Origin: VXYL01 sp965199915 | GTDB taxonomy: Bacteria > Pseudomonadota > Gammaproteobacteria > Pseudomonadales > Azotimanducaceae | DNA: 64,000 nucleotides | NCBI GenBank assembly: GCA_965199915.1 | Contig: OZ241348.1 | Location: forward strand, 3,162,001-3,226,000 | Reading direction: 5' to 3' | Part shown: positions 35,577-44,128 of the stretch, in pieces | How positions within the stretch are numbered: the first letter of the stretch is position 1 | How the letters are laid out: each line of letters opens with the position of its first letter | Made by a program: the position numbers and the translations under genes | Notes under the pieces: model-generated | The model's database searches: none | What the model saw: only the letters and a program-made list of their open reading frames with translations | Told to the model about the DNA's origin: nothing

Positions 35577-35798
35577 AATAGCCCGGGCGGATTTCCTACA
35601 AAAGATCGAGAGATTGCTTACATCCATTTGCGTTGCGACATTGCCAGAATGACGGCTTTCGCGCCCGACGCGAGGCGGCCATGGCACACCGAGCGCAGAC
35701 GCAAACGCACCGACAGAACCCGCGCCGGGACGGCGTGCTACTCTCACCCGAATGCGGTCTTCGCCCCGCCTTGGCGTCCGGCCGCCAGGAGGCAAACG
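35577..35798. other. intergenic, no gene seen
   Basis: 222 bp after the HigB scrap with mixed base composition. An open frame continues through it but shows no recognisable protein. AGGAGG for the Uma2 gene lies at the right end. Confidence 0.6.
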
Positions 35799-36788
35799 AT
35801 GCCCGAAGCCGTTCTAAAGGACCCCGCACCCCGCAAGCCCGCGCGCCTGCCCGCCGATGCCACCAGGGGGACCGCGCCGCCGGGTGCCGGCCCACTCGGA
35901 GCCAGTGTGCATTGCGATCTGCCGGACTGGCTAGCGCAGGCGTTCGCCAAGCGCGGCCTCGAACCCCACGACGGCTGGCCGCCGGCGCACCACCTGCTCA
36001 CCGAGCGCGACCTGCCGTGGGAAGAGGACGAGGAGGACGCGGCCATCCACACCGCGCAAGACCAGATCAGCTTGGATCTGCGCGCGGGCTTGGAGCGGCG
36101 CTACCGCGACCGCGGCGACGTCTTGGTCGCGCACGAGCTGCTGGTCTACTTCGACGGCGCGAAACCGAGCCGGCGCTCCGCGCGGCGCCTGTCGCCGGAC
36201 CTGCTGGTGGCGTTCGGCGTGCCGCGCCGCGACCGCGGCTCGTTCACGGTTTGGGACGAAGGACGGGCGCCGGATTTCGTTCTGGAGATCCTGTCCGAAG
36301 GCACATGGCGCAAGGACGTGGACGAAAAGGCAGGGCTCTTTGAGGCGATGGGGGTGCGCGAGTACTTCCTGTTCGACCCGCACGGCCGCGCCGAACCGCG
36401 CTTGCAGGCGTGGGCGTATCGTGACGCGGGGCCGAAGCCGGCGGAGGTTCCGGTGAATCCGTCGCGGCGGCGGCGGACGCTTCCCGGGCGCGCCGTGCGC
36501 GTCGCGGGGAAGCGCATGCGCGGCATCCACAGCGAGGCGCTGGGGCTCTGCCTGTGCCACACCGACCCGTGGCCGCCGGTCGAGAACGTGCGGCCGGACG
36601 CGGGCAAGGTGCGCTGGTTCGACCCGGTCGCGAACCGGCTGCTGGAAACCTACCAGGAGTTCGAGCTTCGGCAGGCGGAAGACGCCCGCGCTGCCGAGCA
36701 AAGAGCCCGTGCTGCCGAGGAACGCGCGAGTGCGATGGCGGCTGAGCTGGAAGCGTTGCGCGCCCGTCCGCCCCGCAACGGCCGGTAG
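35799..36788 (+). CDS. Uma2-family (DUF820) putative PD-(D/E)xK endonuclease with coiled-coil tail
   Basis: 329 residues. The restriction-like fold is visible as RRLSPDLLVAFGVPRRDRGS (catalytic Asp), PDFVLEILSEGTWRKDVDEK (E-x-L-S...K) and GVREYFLFDPHG. The Arg-rich stretch PSRRRRTLPGRAVR follows, and the protein ends with an Ala/Glu/Arg coiled coil (EDARAAEQRARAAEERASAM), common in this family. Uma2 proteins are abundant in cyanobacteria and some other genomes and are poorly understood. AGGAGG precedes ATG 35799. It stands 18 bp ahead of the paralogous ATPase, so they may be co-transcribed. Confidence 0.88.
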   Translation: MPEAVLKDPAPRKPARLPADATRGTAPPGAGPLGASVHCDLPDWLAQAFAKRGLEPHDGWPPAHHLLTERDLPWEEDEEDAAIHTAQDQISLDLRAGLERRYRDRGDVLVAHELLVYFDGAKPSRRSARRLSPDLLVAFGVPRRDRGSFTVWDEGRAPDFVLEILSEGTWRKDVDEKAGLFEAMGVREYFLFDPHGRAEPRLQAWAYRDAGPKPAEVPVNPSRRRRTLPGRAVRVAGKRMRGIHSEALGLCLCHTDPWPPVENVRPDAGKVRWFDPVANRLLETYQEFELRQAEDARAAEQRARAAEERASAMAAELEALRARPPRNGR

Positions 36789-36806
36789 GCGCCCGGAGTT
36801 GAACCT

Positions 36807-37982
36807 ATGACGCCATCCGGAACCGCTTTGAGCAAGTTGGCCGGCGAACGCGGATTTCCTCCCCATTTTGCGGGGCGAGGGAAGGAACTGTCCATTATGG
36901 ATGGTCGCTTGGACGCCATGTTGAGCGATAGCAGATCAGCGGTGGAGGGCATGCTGCTGTTCTCTGGCATTCCGGGGGTGGGCAAGACCCAACTCGCCAA
37001 GCATTTCATTGGTCGCCGCGAATCGAAGCGTGTCAAAACCATGGATGTCAGCACGCAAGCAGCAGAGTCGGCTGAGGGTTTGATTGCTCTTATAGGTGAC
37101 GCCATGGGATCGGAAGACCAGTTTTTGCGAGCGGCAGGTATTGACAGCAAGGTGACAGGCGCTCGCGTAGGGGTGGCTGGCGCCGTGTCGGGCGGCATTA
37201 CGGTGGACGCTCACAGGCCGGATGTGAAGTTCTTCCATATGCTCAACGCGACGAAAAACTTGCGACGATGGCGAGGCAAAGCGCTGTTGATCGTAGTGGA
37301 CGAGGTGCAGAACTTGGACTCGTCTTCCGCCAGTCAGATGCGGACACTTCACGAAGGACAGCACGGATGCCCAATCTTTGTCGTGGCGATGGGCTTGCAG
37401 CACTCAGGTGACGTTTTGAGCAAGCACGGGATTTCGCGCATGACTCATCATCGGCTGGAGCCCTTGTCGTTTGGCGAGGCGCACAGCGCCATCCACAACG
37501 GCCTCAACAACATCGGCGTCAGCGTGAACGAAGACGTCGCGGAAGCCTACGCTCGGGCGAGCATGTGCTTTCCGGCCCACGTCCACGCCTACATCGAAGC
37601 CGCCGCGACCGTCTTCGACGCCGGCGACGGGGTCAACTCCGAAGCTGCAATGGCCAAAGTGTTGGCAGAGGGACGCAGGCTGAGGGAGCGGTTTTACGTC
37701 AATCGCATGGCCGCCATGCGCTCTGCCGAAAGGTTGTACCCACTGGTTGAGCACATGGCCAGCAACAAGCTGGAAATCGTCACGAGAGCGACCGCGTCGG
37801 GCATCGTCGGCGACGAGACCGTGGCTGCGGCCGTGTGCCACGGAGTAATGGCGACCACCGAAGATGGCGTTCTGTCCTTCGCCGTCCCGTCGTTCCGCGC
37901 ATATATGATCAACAGGGCATCTCAGCATCGTGAGATCGAGCGGGAACGGCCCGACAACCCCGAACACTCGTTATTGATTTAG
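36807..37982 (+). CDS. P-loop ATPase, paralogue of the RM-operon ATPase
   Basis: 391 residues. PPHFAGRGKELSIMDGRLDA, Walker A IPGVGKTQLA, Walker B ALLIVVDEVQNLD, VVAMGLQHSGDVLSKHG and C-terminal LSFAVPSFRAYM mirror the gene at 10872-12041 over the full length. The region between Walker A and B is less conserved. Codon use is clearly less GC-rich than in ccmF or Uma2, suggesting separate acquisition. It lies just upstream of the decayed copy of the two-gene module at 38017. Confidence 0.82.
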   Translation: MTPSGTALSKLAGERGFPPHFAGRGKELSIMDGRLDAMLSDSRSAVEGMLLFSGIPGVGKTQLAKHFIGRRESKRVKTMDVSTQAAESAEGLIALIGDAMGSEDQFLRAAGIDSKVTGARVGVAGAVSGGITVDAHRPDVKFFHMLNATKNLRRWRGKALLIVVDEVQNLDSSSASQMRTLHEGQHGCPIFVVAMGLQHSGDVLSKHGISRMTHHRLEPLSFGEAHSAIHNGLNNIGVSVNEDVAEAYARASMCFPAHVHAYIEAAATVFDAGDGVNSEAAMAKVLAEGRRLRERFYVNRMAAMRSAERLYPLVEHMASNKLEIVTRATASGIVGDETVAAAVCHGVMATTEDGVLSFAVPSFRAYMINRASQHREIERERPDNPEHSLLI

Positions 37983-38016
37983 GCTTAGCGATCTTAGCGC
38001 AAAGAGGTTTGGACCG

Positions 38017-38719
38017 ATGATTCAACGTGCGTTAACTCGTCGAAACGATGTGATCGGCGTCATCCAGTGTGCGGGAAGTAAAGCTCCGAACGCGGGGCAC
38101 TTGGTGGCGGACGACGGATGCAATGTGTTGTTCGTCGCCGATCCGGAAAAGGCACCGCCATCAAGCCCGTCGCTACGGTGTATGCCTGCCCCGACGAGGC
38201 GACGCCTGCCGGCCACGCCTACCGCGAGCGATTGGAGCAATACAACCGCGACAATCGCGCCGACAATCCGTGGCGGCTGCTACCCGCTTGGCGGCTGTAC
38301 AAGCCCAGTGCCTACCGCACCTTGGTTTGCGCGTTGTGCGTGGACAACGTGTTCATCCTCTCTGCCGGTTGGGGTCTGGTCAGGGCGGACTATCTCCTGC
38401 CAAAGTACGACATCACCTTTTCCTCAAACGCCAAAGGAAGCAATGCCTACAATCGGCGGCGGCCCAAGGATGGGCACTATCAGGACTTTTCGATGCTGCC
38501 ACAGGACACGGCCAAGCATGTTTTCTTCTTCGGCGGCAAAAGCTACTTGCCGCTCTTCTGCGCGCCCTAACCGCCGACATTCCGCGGCGCACCGCCTTCT
38601 TCAACTCCAAAGAGCCACCGGGCGGCGTAAACTGCCGAACCGAGCGGTACGAGACCACCACCAAGAGGAACTGGCACTATGAGTGCGTCAACGCCTTCGC
38701 CGCGGCATTGCGTGGCTAG
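38017..38719 (+). pseudogene. frameshifted copy of the DUF6884/YaaA-like gene at 39919
   Basis: Three frames must be joined to read a homologue of the intact protein: VIGVIQCAGSK...GHLVADDGCNVLFVADP in frame 1, then AYRERLEQYNRDN...NVFILSAGWGLVRADYLLPK to LPLFC in frame 3, then RRTAFFNSKEPPGGVNCRTE to the end in frame 2. The shifts lie near 38160-38175 and near 38565 (one extra base against the intact copy). The start has a normal GAGG ribosome site. Confidence 0.88.
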
Positions 38720-38720
38720 G

Positions 38721-38780
38721 GTGAAGACGCCCACCGCCAAACACGTTAGCGCCTACGTTGGGCAGATGCCTTTCCTTTGA
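38721..38780 (+). pseudogene. internally deleted copy of the GIY-YIG-like gene at 40608
   Basis: A 19-codon frame MKTPTAKHVSAYVGQMPFL joins the first seven or so codons of the intact gene (MKTSTAKRV) directly to a segment from its middle (VSAYVGQMPFLW), removing about 450 bp; it then stops at TGA. The junction lies at a shared GTT. Together with 38017-38719 it is a decayed duplicate of the whole two-gene module. Confidence 0.85.
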
Positions 38781-38951
38781 CTAAAGCCGCGCCAAGCCCG
38801 GCAAGCGCGAGTAGGCGCGGGATTCCAAATGCGATTGCCCTGCCCTTCCCCCCGTTTACATTGGGGCAAAAGCACGGATAATGTGGCGCACTTGAAGGGG
38901 GTTGGCCCGACACTAGGCAGGTGACTAATGGACTACAGAGTGCCGCTTATC
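38781..38951. other. AT-richer gap between decayed module and IS630 fragment
   Basis: No gene seen. It contains one good promoter-like pair (38855-38882) and then the broken end of the IS630 fragment. Confidence 0.6.
38855..38882 (+). promoter_or_regulatory. sigma-70-like promoter candidate
   Basis: TTTACA (38855-38860) and GATAAT (38877-38882) with 16 bp between them, pointing toward the IS630 fragment. It may have served a gene lost when the IS arrived. Confidence 0.35.
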
Positions 38952-39626
38952 TTAACGCGCTTGCGGCGGCCGGTCCGGCGTCGTCGTCCCCAGCGCCTGG
39001 ATGCCCGGCTTCTCGTCGTAGGAGACGTAGGCGCGCAGCGGCCCGCCCGCCTTCCCGCCCTCCCGCAGCAGTTTCACCTCCCGGTAGACATGCAGCACCT
39101 GCGCCATCTTCTTGTCGAACTCGGGGTCGCGCCGCTCCAGGAAGTACTCCACCTTGTGCGGGCGCAGCGCCTGCGCCGACAGGATCTTCGACACCGTGCC
39201 CTTCGCCAGCAACGACAGGCTCGGATGCCCCTCCTCGCGGCAGTGCATCCGCGCGTGCTCCGCCAGCAGCGCCATCGTCCACAACTCCTGCGCGTGGCCC
39301 AGCTCCTTCGGCTTGCGGCACGCCAGCGACACCAGCCACGCCCGCGCCTCCTCCGTGATCTCCCGCTTCCGGCCCCGTCCCGGCAGGTCTTCCAGCGCCG
39401 CCACCGCGCCGACCGACAGCGCCTTGTCCACGCACCGCTCCACCTTCGGTCGGTTCGTGTTCAAACGCCGCATGATCTCCGCTATCGGCTCCCCGTCCGC
39501 GTACCACAGCAGCATCCGCGCCCGCTCCACCCGACCGTGCGGCTCCGTCCGCGAACGCGACACCGCCGACAACTCCAGCCTCTCGTCGTCCGCCAACTCC
39601 AACGCCGCACGCTTCTTCGCAACCAT
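38952..39626 (-). mobile_element. IS630-family transposase, C-terminally truncated
   Basis: 224 residues covering the N-terminal helix-turn-helix region (RVERARMLLWYADGEPIAEI, RRLNTNRPKVERCVDKAL, LEDLPGRGRKREITEEARAW) up to the first catalytic Asp of the DDE domain in YVSYDEKPGIQAL. Typical IS630 transposases continue for another ~120 residues with the second Asp and the Glu; here the frame ends just after TTTPDRPPQ. It should be inactive. A strong AAGGAGGGG precedes the ATG. It separates the decayed and intact copies of the DUF6884-like/GIY-YIG-like module. Confidence 0.85.
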
Positions 39627-39918
39627 TGCCGTCCCCTCCTTGGGCTTTGCACAAATGCCACCGCCATCATGCCATTAAACAGCCAACAGAAATGGTGTTT
39701 TGGAATCGAACCACTAGGGCGTTCCCTGCCGCAAAGCACATGGCTTTCTGCCTCAGCGGAACCACTGTGGTGTGAAACTGTTGTATCCGGACCATGAAAT
39801 ACCGGGAGGTGGCCCGGAAACTGACGTCCTTGGGATGTCAAGAGCGAGAGCGCAGAGGTGTTGGCGATTACATCGGCGTGCTTCGCCGCGGTTGGCGTGT
39901 AAGGAGGTCCGGAAAGGG
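39627..39918. other. leader region of the two-gene module
   Basis: 292 bp between the divergent IS630 start and the next gene. It is AT-richer on the left (outer end of the IS). I see no gene; an open frame running into the downstream gene has no recognisable content before ATG 39919. Confidence 0.5.
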
Positions 39919-40611
39919 ATGAACATTGACGTTTCTCGAGACGGCGCAATCGGCGTCATTCAATGCGCGAGCAAGAAGCGCGATGCCGGGCACTTGGTGG
40001 CCGACGACGGATGCAAAGTGCTGTTCGTCGGCGATCCGGCAGTAGCGCCAACAAGCCGATCGCTACGGTATGCCCGTCCGGACGATTCGGTGTCCGCTGG
40101 CGACACCTACCGTGAGCGATTGGAAGCGTACAACCGCAACAGTCGCGCCGCTAATCCTTGGGGGCTGCTAACAGCCTGGCAGCTGTACATGCGCACGGCG
40201 TATCGCACTTTGGTTGACGCTTTGGGCGCGGACAATGTGTTCATCCTCTCTGCCGGTTGGGGGTTGGTCGCGGCGCATTACCTCCTGCCAAACTACGACA
40301 TCACCTTTTCCCCGAGCGCCAAAGGACCCGCTGCCTACAAGCGGCGCAGGCCCAGTGACAGGCGCTATCGGGACTTCTCGATGCTGCCGCAGGACACGGC
40401 CAAGCACGTCTTCTTCTTCGGCGGCAAGGACTACCTTCCGCTCTTCTGCAACCTGACCGCCAACGTTCGGCAGCGCACGGCTTTCGTCAAGTCGAAGGAC
40501 CTGCCGCGTGGCATAAACTGCCGAACAGTGCGCTACGAGACCACCACTAGGACCAACTGGCACTACGAGTGCGTCAACGCTTTCGCCGCCAAAGTGCGTG
40601 ATCGCAGGTGA
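39919..40611 (+). CDS. DUF6884/YaaA-like protein, first gene of an uncharacterised two-gene module
   Basis: 230 residues. A Cys-Lys opening (IGVIQCASKK), then AGHLVADDGCKVLFVGDP, a helical middle (YRERLEAYNRNSRAANPWGL) and the strand pair NVFILSAGWGLVAAHYLLPN followed by YDITFSPSAK resemble the DUF6884/YaaA (DUF328) superfamily pattern I-L-S-A-x-x-G-L...P-Y-D-x-T. A second part (DTAKHVFFFGGKDYLPLFC) has no family I can name. Its stop overlaps the next start (GTGA). Members of this superfamily have been tied to DNA binding, oxidative stress and nucleic-acid modification; the role here is unknown. A decayed duplicate lies at 38017. Confidence 0.7.
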   Translation: MNIDVSRDGAIGVIQCASKKRDAGHLVADDGCKVLFVGDPAVAPTSRSLRYARPDDSVSAGDTYRERLEAYNRNSRAANPWGLLTAWQLYMRTAYRTLVDALGADNVFILSAGWGLVAAHYLLPNYDITFSPSAKGPAAYKRRRPSDRRYRDFSMLPQDTAKHVFFFGGKDYLPLFCNLTANVRQRTAFVKSKDLPRGINCRTVRYETTTRTNWHYECVNAFAAKVRDRR

Positions 40612-41366
40612 AGACGTCCACCGCCAAACGCGTTGCCGACACGGTTCGGTTCTACGACCTCCTCAGCCAACTCGAAGACGCGCTTGGCGGCACCCGCACG
40701 CTCGCGGCGTGCGACGGTCGGATGAGATGGCCACAACGGGGCGTGTACTTCTTCTTCGAGCTAGGCGAGGCGCGTGGGCTGTCTGGCAACGGTCAGCGCG
40801 TTGTACGCGTTGGCACCCATGCGTTGACCTCCAAGTCACGGACGACGCTGTGGAATCGGTTGTCCCAACACCGTGGCCAAGCGGATGGCAGACGTGGCAA
40901 CCACCGCGGTTCGATTTTCCGATTGCTGGTGGGCGTTGCTCTTGCACAGCGAGGCGACTGCAACCGCCCCCGCTCGTGGGGCGTGGACCCTGACCCGAGC
41001 ACGGCGGCGCACCGACTGCGCATGTCTCGCGAGGCGCTCAGGGAGGCAGAAGCGGACTTGGAGCGACGGGTTAGCGCCTACGTTGGGCAGATGCCTTTCC
41101 TCTGGCTGGAAGTCCTGGACGCCCCCGGCCCTCACAGCGAGCGCGGCCGCATCGAGCGCAACGCCATCGCCCTGCTCAGTCACGCACAGAGCAGTGCCGC
41201 CGACGTCCCGTCGACACAATGGCTAGGTCGCCACAGCGACAGACGGCTTGTTCGTGCGGCTGGGCTCTGGAACAACCGTCATGCGGAGGAAGACTACGAC
41301 GACGCCTTTCTTGACGCCTTGGCGACTTTGGTGCGTTCGCAAGACGCCCGACCACGGCTGCTCTGA
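40608..41366 (+). CDS. GIY-YIG-like nuclease candidate, second gene of the two-gene module
   Basis: 252 residues. The sequence RGVYFFFELGEARG, then RVVRVGTHAL and TLWNRLSQHRGQADG, followed by GNHRGSIFRLLVG, follows the GIY-YIG layout (G-V-Y...V-R-V-G-T-H...R-L-x-x-H-R) with a conserved His/Arg. The later region (EADLERRVSAYVGQMPFLW, IERNAIALLSHAQ) gives a further alpha/beta part with a possible catalytic Glu/Asn. It is translationally coupled (GTGA) to the DUF6884-like gene. The pair is likely one system, perhaps a modified-DNA or invader-DNA nuclease. Confidence 0.65.
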   Translation: MKTSTAKRVADTVRFYDLLSQLEDALGGTRTLAACDGRMRWPQRGVYFFFELGEARGLSGNGQRVVRVGTHALTSKSRTTLWNRLSQHRGQADGRRGNHRGSIFRLLVGVALAQRGDCNRPRSWGVDPDPSTAAHRLRMSREALREAEADLERRVSAYVGQMPFLWLEVLDAPGPHSERGRIERNAIALLSHAQSSAADVPSTQWLGRHSDRRLVRAAGLWNNRHAEEDYDDAFLDALATLVRSQDARPRLL

Positions 41367-41425
41367 GTGGTTGCGCGATGAGCGAGCGGATCATCTGGCG
41401 CGTTGTTCGGAACTAGCGGAGATCG

Positions 41426-41761
41426 ATGTTGGCGGATCGAGAGAATTACCTCCACAGATGCCTGCGCTTGCATGGGCAGGTTGCCGAGATTCGGTATGGC
41501 AAACGACAGGCTCTCGCCAAGGTGGAGAGCCACGTCAAGCGCATGTGGGCTGGGCAGGCGTCGATGTGGGAGATCGTCGAGGCGATCCACGACCACGATG
41601 CCTTCGACGCCAGCATGTTCGGATCGTTCGATCGGGACGCACTCAAGAGCGCCATCGGTGGTGCTCAGGTTCATCGATCCATTGCGGTTCGGAATCATGA
41701 GTTCGCCCGTACAGACCGTGCTTGGCATCAGGCCTCGGCGGAAGCCAACTGCAACTTATGA
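41426..41761 (+). CDS. small helical protein upstream of a HEPN-like gene
   Basis: 111 codons with GGAG before the ATG. The first ~75 residues (YLHRCLRLHGQVAEIRYGKR, SMWEIVEAIHDHDAFDASMF) are plausible helices; the last ~35 look unnatural, so the true protein may end earlier or a frameshift may link it to the next gene, which it overlaps by 65 bp. No family recognised. By position it could be the antitoxin of the HEPN-like protein. Confidence 0.5.
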   Translation: MLADRENYLHRCLRLHGQVAEIRYGKRQALAKVESHVKRMWAGQASMWEIVEAIHDHDAFDASMFGSFDRDALKSAIGGAQVHRSIAVRNHEFARTDRAWHQASAEANCNL

Positions 41762-42281
41762 GGCATATCTCAAGTCGCTTGAACACATCCGCGAGGAACG
41801 GCGCTTCGACAGAGTTGCGGATGTCGAGATGGCCCTCTGGACGTTGCAGATCGGCGTATTGGACGGATTGCCGACGATGCCATCGCGGGAAGGATTGGCG
41901 AAAGACTATGAGGAGGACACCGAACTTCGGCGCATCCAAGCGCGGAATCTCACAGTCCAGTTGTTGAAGGAAACGCCGAAGCTTGATGTTGCGGACGCGC
42001 TGCTCTCCACGGACGTCGCTCTTGCAGGTCAGATCGCCGGCATCGAGTTCGAGCTGCTGGTCTCCAAACGAAGCGGGGCACATGGGCAGCAGGAGCTCAA
42101 ACAACATGTCGACAGCATGTGCAAGTTGTATCCGCGTTTGTGCTCGGAACTCCACCGCAGCCGCAGGATCCGCAACGCTGCCATTCACAACCCGGCCAGT
42201 GTCGCCACAGCCGACGTCGAGTACCTCATCGACGTGGCGAGGAAGCTACAGCCCCTCGGAAGAGCTGAACATCAAATCTAA
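41697..42281 (+). CDS. HEPN-domain protein (putative RNase toxin)
   Basis: 194 residues, helical: TYEAYLKSLEHIREERRFDR, ADVEMALWTLQIGVLDGL, LVQLLKETPKL-like helices, AGQIAGIEFELLVSKRSGAH and RSRRIRNAAIHNPASVATAD with the HEPN R-N-x3-H catalytic motif. It resembles the larger HEPN families of abortive-infection systems and not HepT. The start is weak (only GGAA upstream). HigA-like antitoxin follows 45 bp downstream. Confidence 0.65.
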   Translation: MSSPVQTVLGIRPRRKPTATYEAYLKSLEHIREERRFDRVADVEMALWTLQIGVLDGLPTMPSREGLAKDYEEDTELRRIQARNLTVQLLKETPKLDVADALLSTDVALAGQIAGIEFELLVSKRSGAHGQQELKQHVDSMCKLYPRLCSELHRSRRIRNAAIHNPASVATADVEYLIDVARKLQPLGRAEHQI

Positions 42282-42326
42282 TCCTTTGCCGCTGCGACCC
42301 GCTACCACTGAAGAGGAACCGTTGGC

Positions 42327-42656
42327 ATGACCATCAAGAGCGGGACGAATCCGGTGCATCCGGGCCAGGTGCTGCGCGAGGAACTCGACGCCCTTGGCCT
42401 CTCGGCGAATGCGTTGGCCAAGGCAATAGGCGTGCCTGCGAATCGAGTCACGGCAATCCTCAACGCGGAGCGGGGGATCACCGCCGATACCGCCCTGCGC
42501 CTAGGCCGCCACTTCGGCACCACCGCACAGTTTTGGCTCAACTTGCAGCAAACTTGGCAGATCCGTCTTGCGGAGAGCAAGTCAGGCTCGCGCATCCTCA
42601 AGGCACCGTCCCGCGGCAGGCCGAAGCTCTCTGCACCGCCGCTCGGCAAGCGATAG
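42327..42656 (+). CDS. higA: HigA-type antitoxin (XRE HTH), orphan
   Basis: 109 residues. HPGQVLREELDALGLSANAL then AKAIGVPANRVTAILNAERG and ADTALRLGRHFGTTAQFWLN is the complete HigA fold with its helix-turn-helix. Usually the HigB toxin gene is immediately upstream; here the upstream gene is the HEPN-like protein, and the only HigB trace is the fragment at 35487. HigA binds its operator and toxin; as an orphan it could regulate the HEPN-like gene. The C-terminal SGSRILKAPSRGRPKLSAPP is longer than average. Confidence 0.9.
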   Translation: MTIKSGTNPVHPGQVLREELDALGLSANALAKAIGVPANRVTAILNAERGITADTALRLGRHFGTTAQFWLNLQQTWQIRLAESKSGSRILKAPSRGRPKLSAPPLGKR

Positions 42657-42836
42657 CTGCATCCGATCAAGCCGCACCAATGCTCAAGGCCATCGCACGG
42701 AATATGGCGTCGTGCGGAACCGCAAGGGTTCGACGCCGCATGTCTGAGCGACTTCTGTGGCTTGCAGGCAAGACCGCCCTTGATGTTGGCGCGCGGGCGG
42801 CAGATGCACCGCGCCATCGTCCGCCAAGACGGTGCG

Positions 42837-43748
42837 CTAGCTCCCGCCGTTGAGCAGGCCACTGCCGCGCCGCAGCAACTCCTCCGCGCTCGCGCAGCCG
42901 ACCACCAGGTCGCCCACTTCCGCGAGCCGTTCGACGTCCTCCTCATTCGCCAGCAGCGCCGCCAGCGCGTCGCCCGTCGCAACGCCGAACCGCCGCGCCG
43001 CCTGGCGCCGCAACAGCGCCCGTTCGTTCAACACGCCCTCGGACATGCCCTGCCTCCTGCCCTCCAACACGCCCTCGGACATGCCCTGCCTCCTGCCCTC
43101 GGACATGCCCATCCTCCTGCCCTCGTCGAGCGCCTCCCGGCGCCATTGCGCGACCGTTTCCGCAAGCATCCTCGGTTCCTCCATGTGGCGCAGCGCGCGC
43201 CGCAGTTCGTCTGTGTGTCCCGCGCCCGTCTCGTCGCCGCCGAAGCGCACCACCAGCATCCGCATCAGCGCGTCCGACAGCCGCTCCGCGAGCTCCGCAC
43301 GGCCGTCCCGCCGCAACGCGCCGAACAACGCCGCCGCTAAGCCCGGCAGATCCGCCGGCCGCCGGCAGCGCTGCAGGCGGAGCAGCGCCGCCGCCGGGTT
43401 GACATCGCCATCCTCCGCGGTCAGCGTCCCCGCGTCAAGCGTCAGCATCTCCAAATCCGGCTGCCAGCGCCCCAGCCCGGCCGGCGCCGGCGCGGTCAGA
43501 GCCCGCACGCCGGGCGGACGCCACAGGCGGTCGCCGGTGTAGACCAGCACTGGAAGCACCGGCGGCGGGCCGGCGTCGGCCGGCAGGTCGGCCGCCATTT
43601 CCAAGCGCAGCAGCGCCACATAGGCCTCCATGCGCAACGCCATGCGCGGGTGCGGCGCGGATTGGAACTCGATCACCAGCAGCGCCTCGGCGTCCGGGCG
43701 CTCCGGCGTCGGCGCGCCCACGGCCCAGGCCATGTCCGCCACCCGCCG
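42837..43748 (-). pseudogene. Rpn/YhgA-like (PD-(D/E)xK) recombination-promoting nuclease, 5'-truncated
   Basis: About 303 codons from a GTG at 43748. PEAEALLVIEFQS-type core (here EALLVIEFQSAPHPRMALRM with E-x-Q), PVLPVLVYTGDRLW, then the helical region and a repeat-rich hinge before LLRRQAARRFGVATGDALAA. Upstream in frame the expected conserved lead-in can still be read (LALLPEDAVAGLDARRLRRL, then AEHVGRGARRRVADMAW) but is cut by TAG around 43840, and the usual first 20-40 residues are absent. The nuclease core is present, so it may still be made from the GTG. Confidence 0.65.
43033..43128. repeat. tandem 36-bp coding repeat in the Rpn-like gene
   Basis: The peptide EGRRQGMSEGVL recurs (variants EGRRMGMS, EGRRQGMSEG, VLEGRRQGMSEGVL). 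At DNA level GGACATGCCC and CTCCTGCCCTC alternate three times. Such Met-Ser-Glu-Gly repeats are common in Rpn-family hinges and vary in copy number. Confidence 0.75.
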
Positions 43749-43849
43749 GCGGGCGCCCCGCCCGACGTGCTCGGCGGGCAGCCGGCGCAGCCGCCGGGCG
43801 TCCAGCCCCGCGACCGCGTCCTCCGGCAGCAGGGCGAGTGTAGAAAGCT

Positions 43850-44128
43850 ACGAAAGAGGGGTAGGCGGGGGACGCGAAAGCGGTTGCAGCAAGTGGGACG
43901 TTGGGGGGGGGGTCCTGGACGACGCGGGATGAGGGGGGATAAAGCGGGATGAGGCGGGATGGAACCGAGCGGCAGCCGCATGAGCTGGAGGAGTGGGAAC
44001 AGGCGGACGTGTTCCAACGCCCGCTCTTGGACGCGGGACGTCAATTTCGGAGGCGTTTTTGACCTCCCGCGGAGTGGGAACAGGCTCCCGCGGAGGGCCG
44101 ACGTAGGCGCATTGCGGTTCCGGGCTAG
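43850..44128. other. no gene; G-rich short repeats
   Basis: Contains a run of nine or more G (about 43905) and, at 43924-43962, several GGGATGA/GGGATAA-type tandem units. No coding frame of interest. It lies between two truncated genes and looks like a degraded border. Confidence 0.6.

Noticed and set aside
38952..39626. Active IS630
   Set aside because: The frame stops before the second and third catalytic residues and no terminal inverted repeats were identified on the left side.
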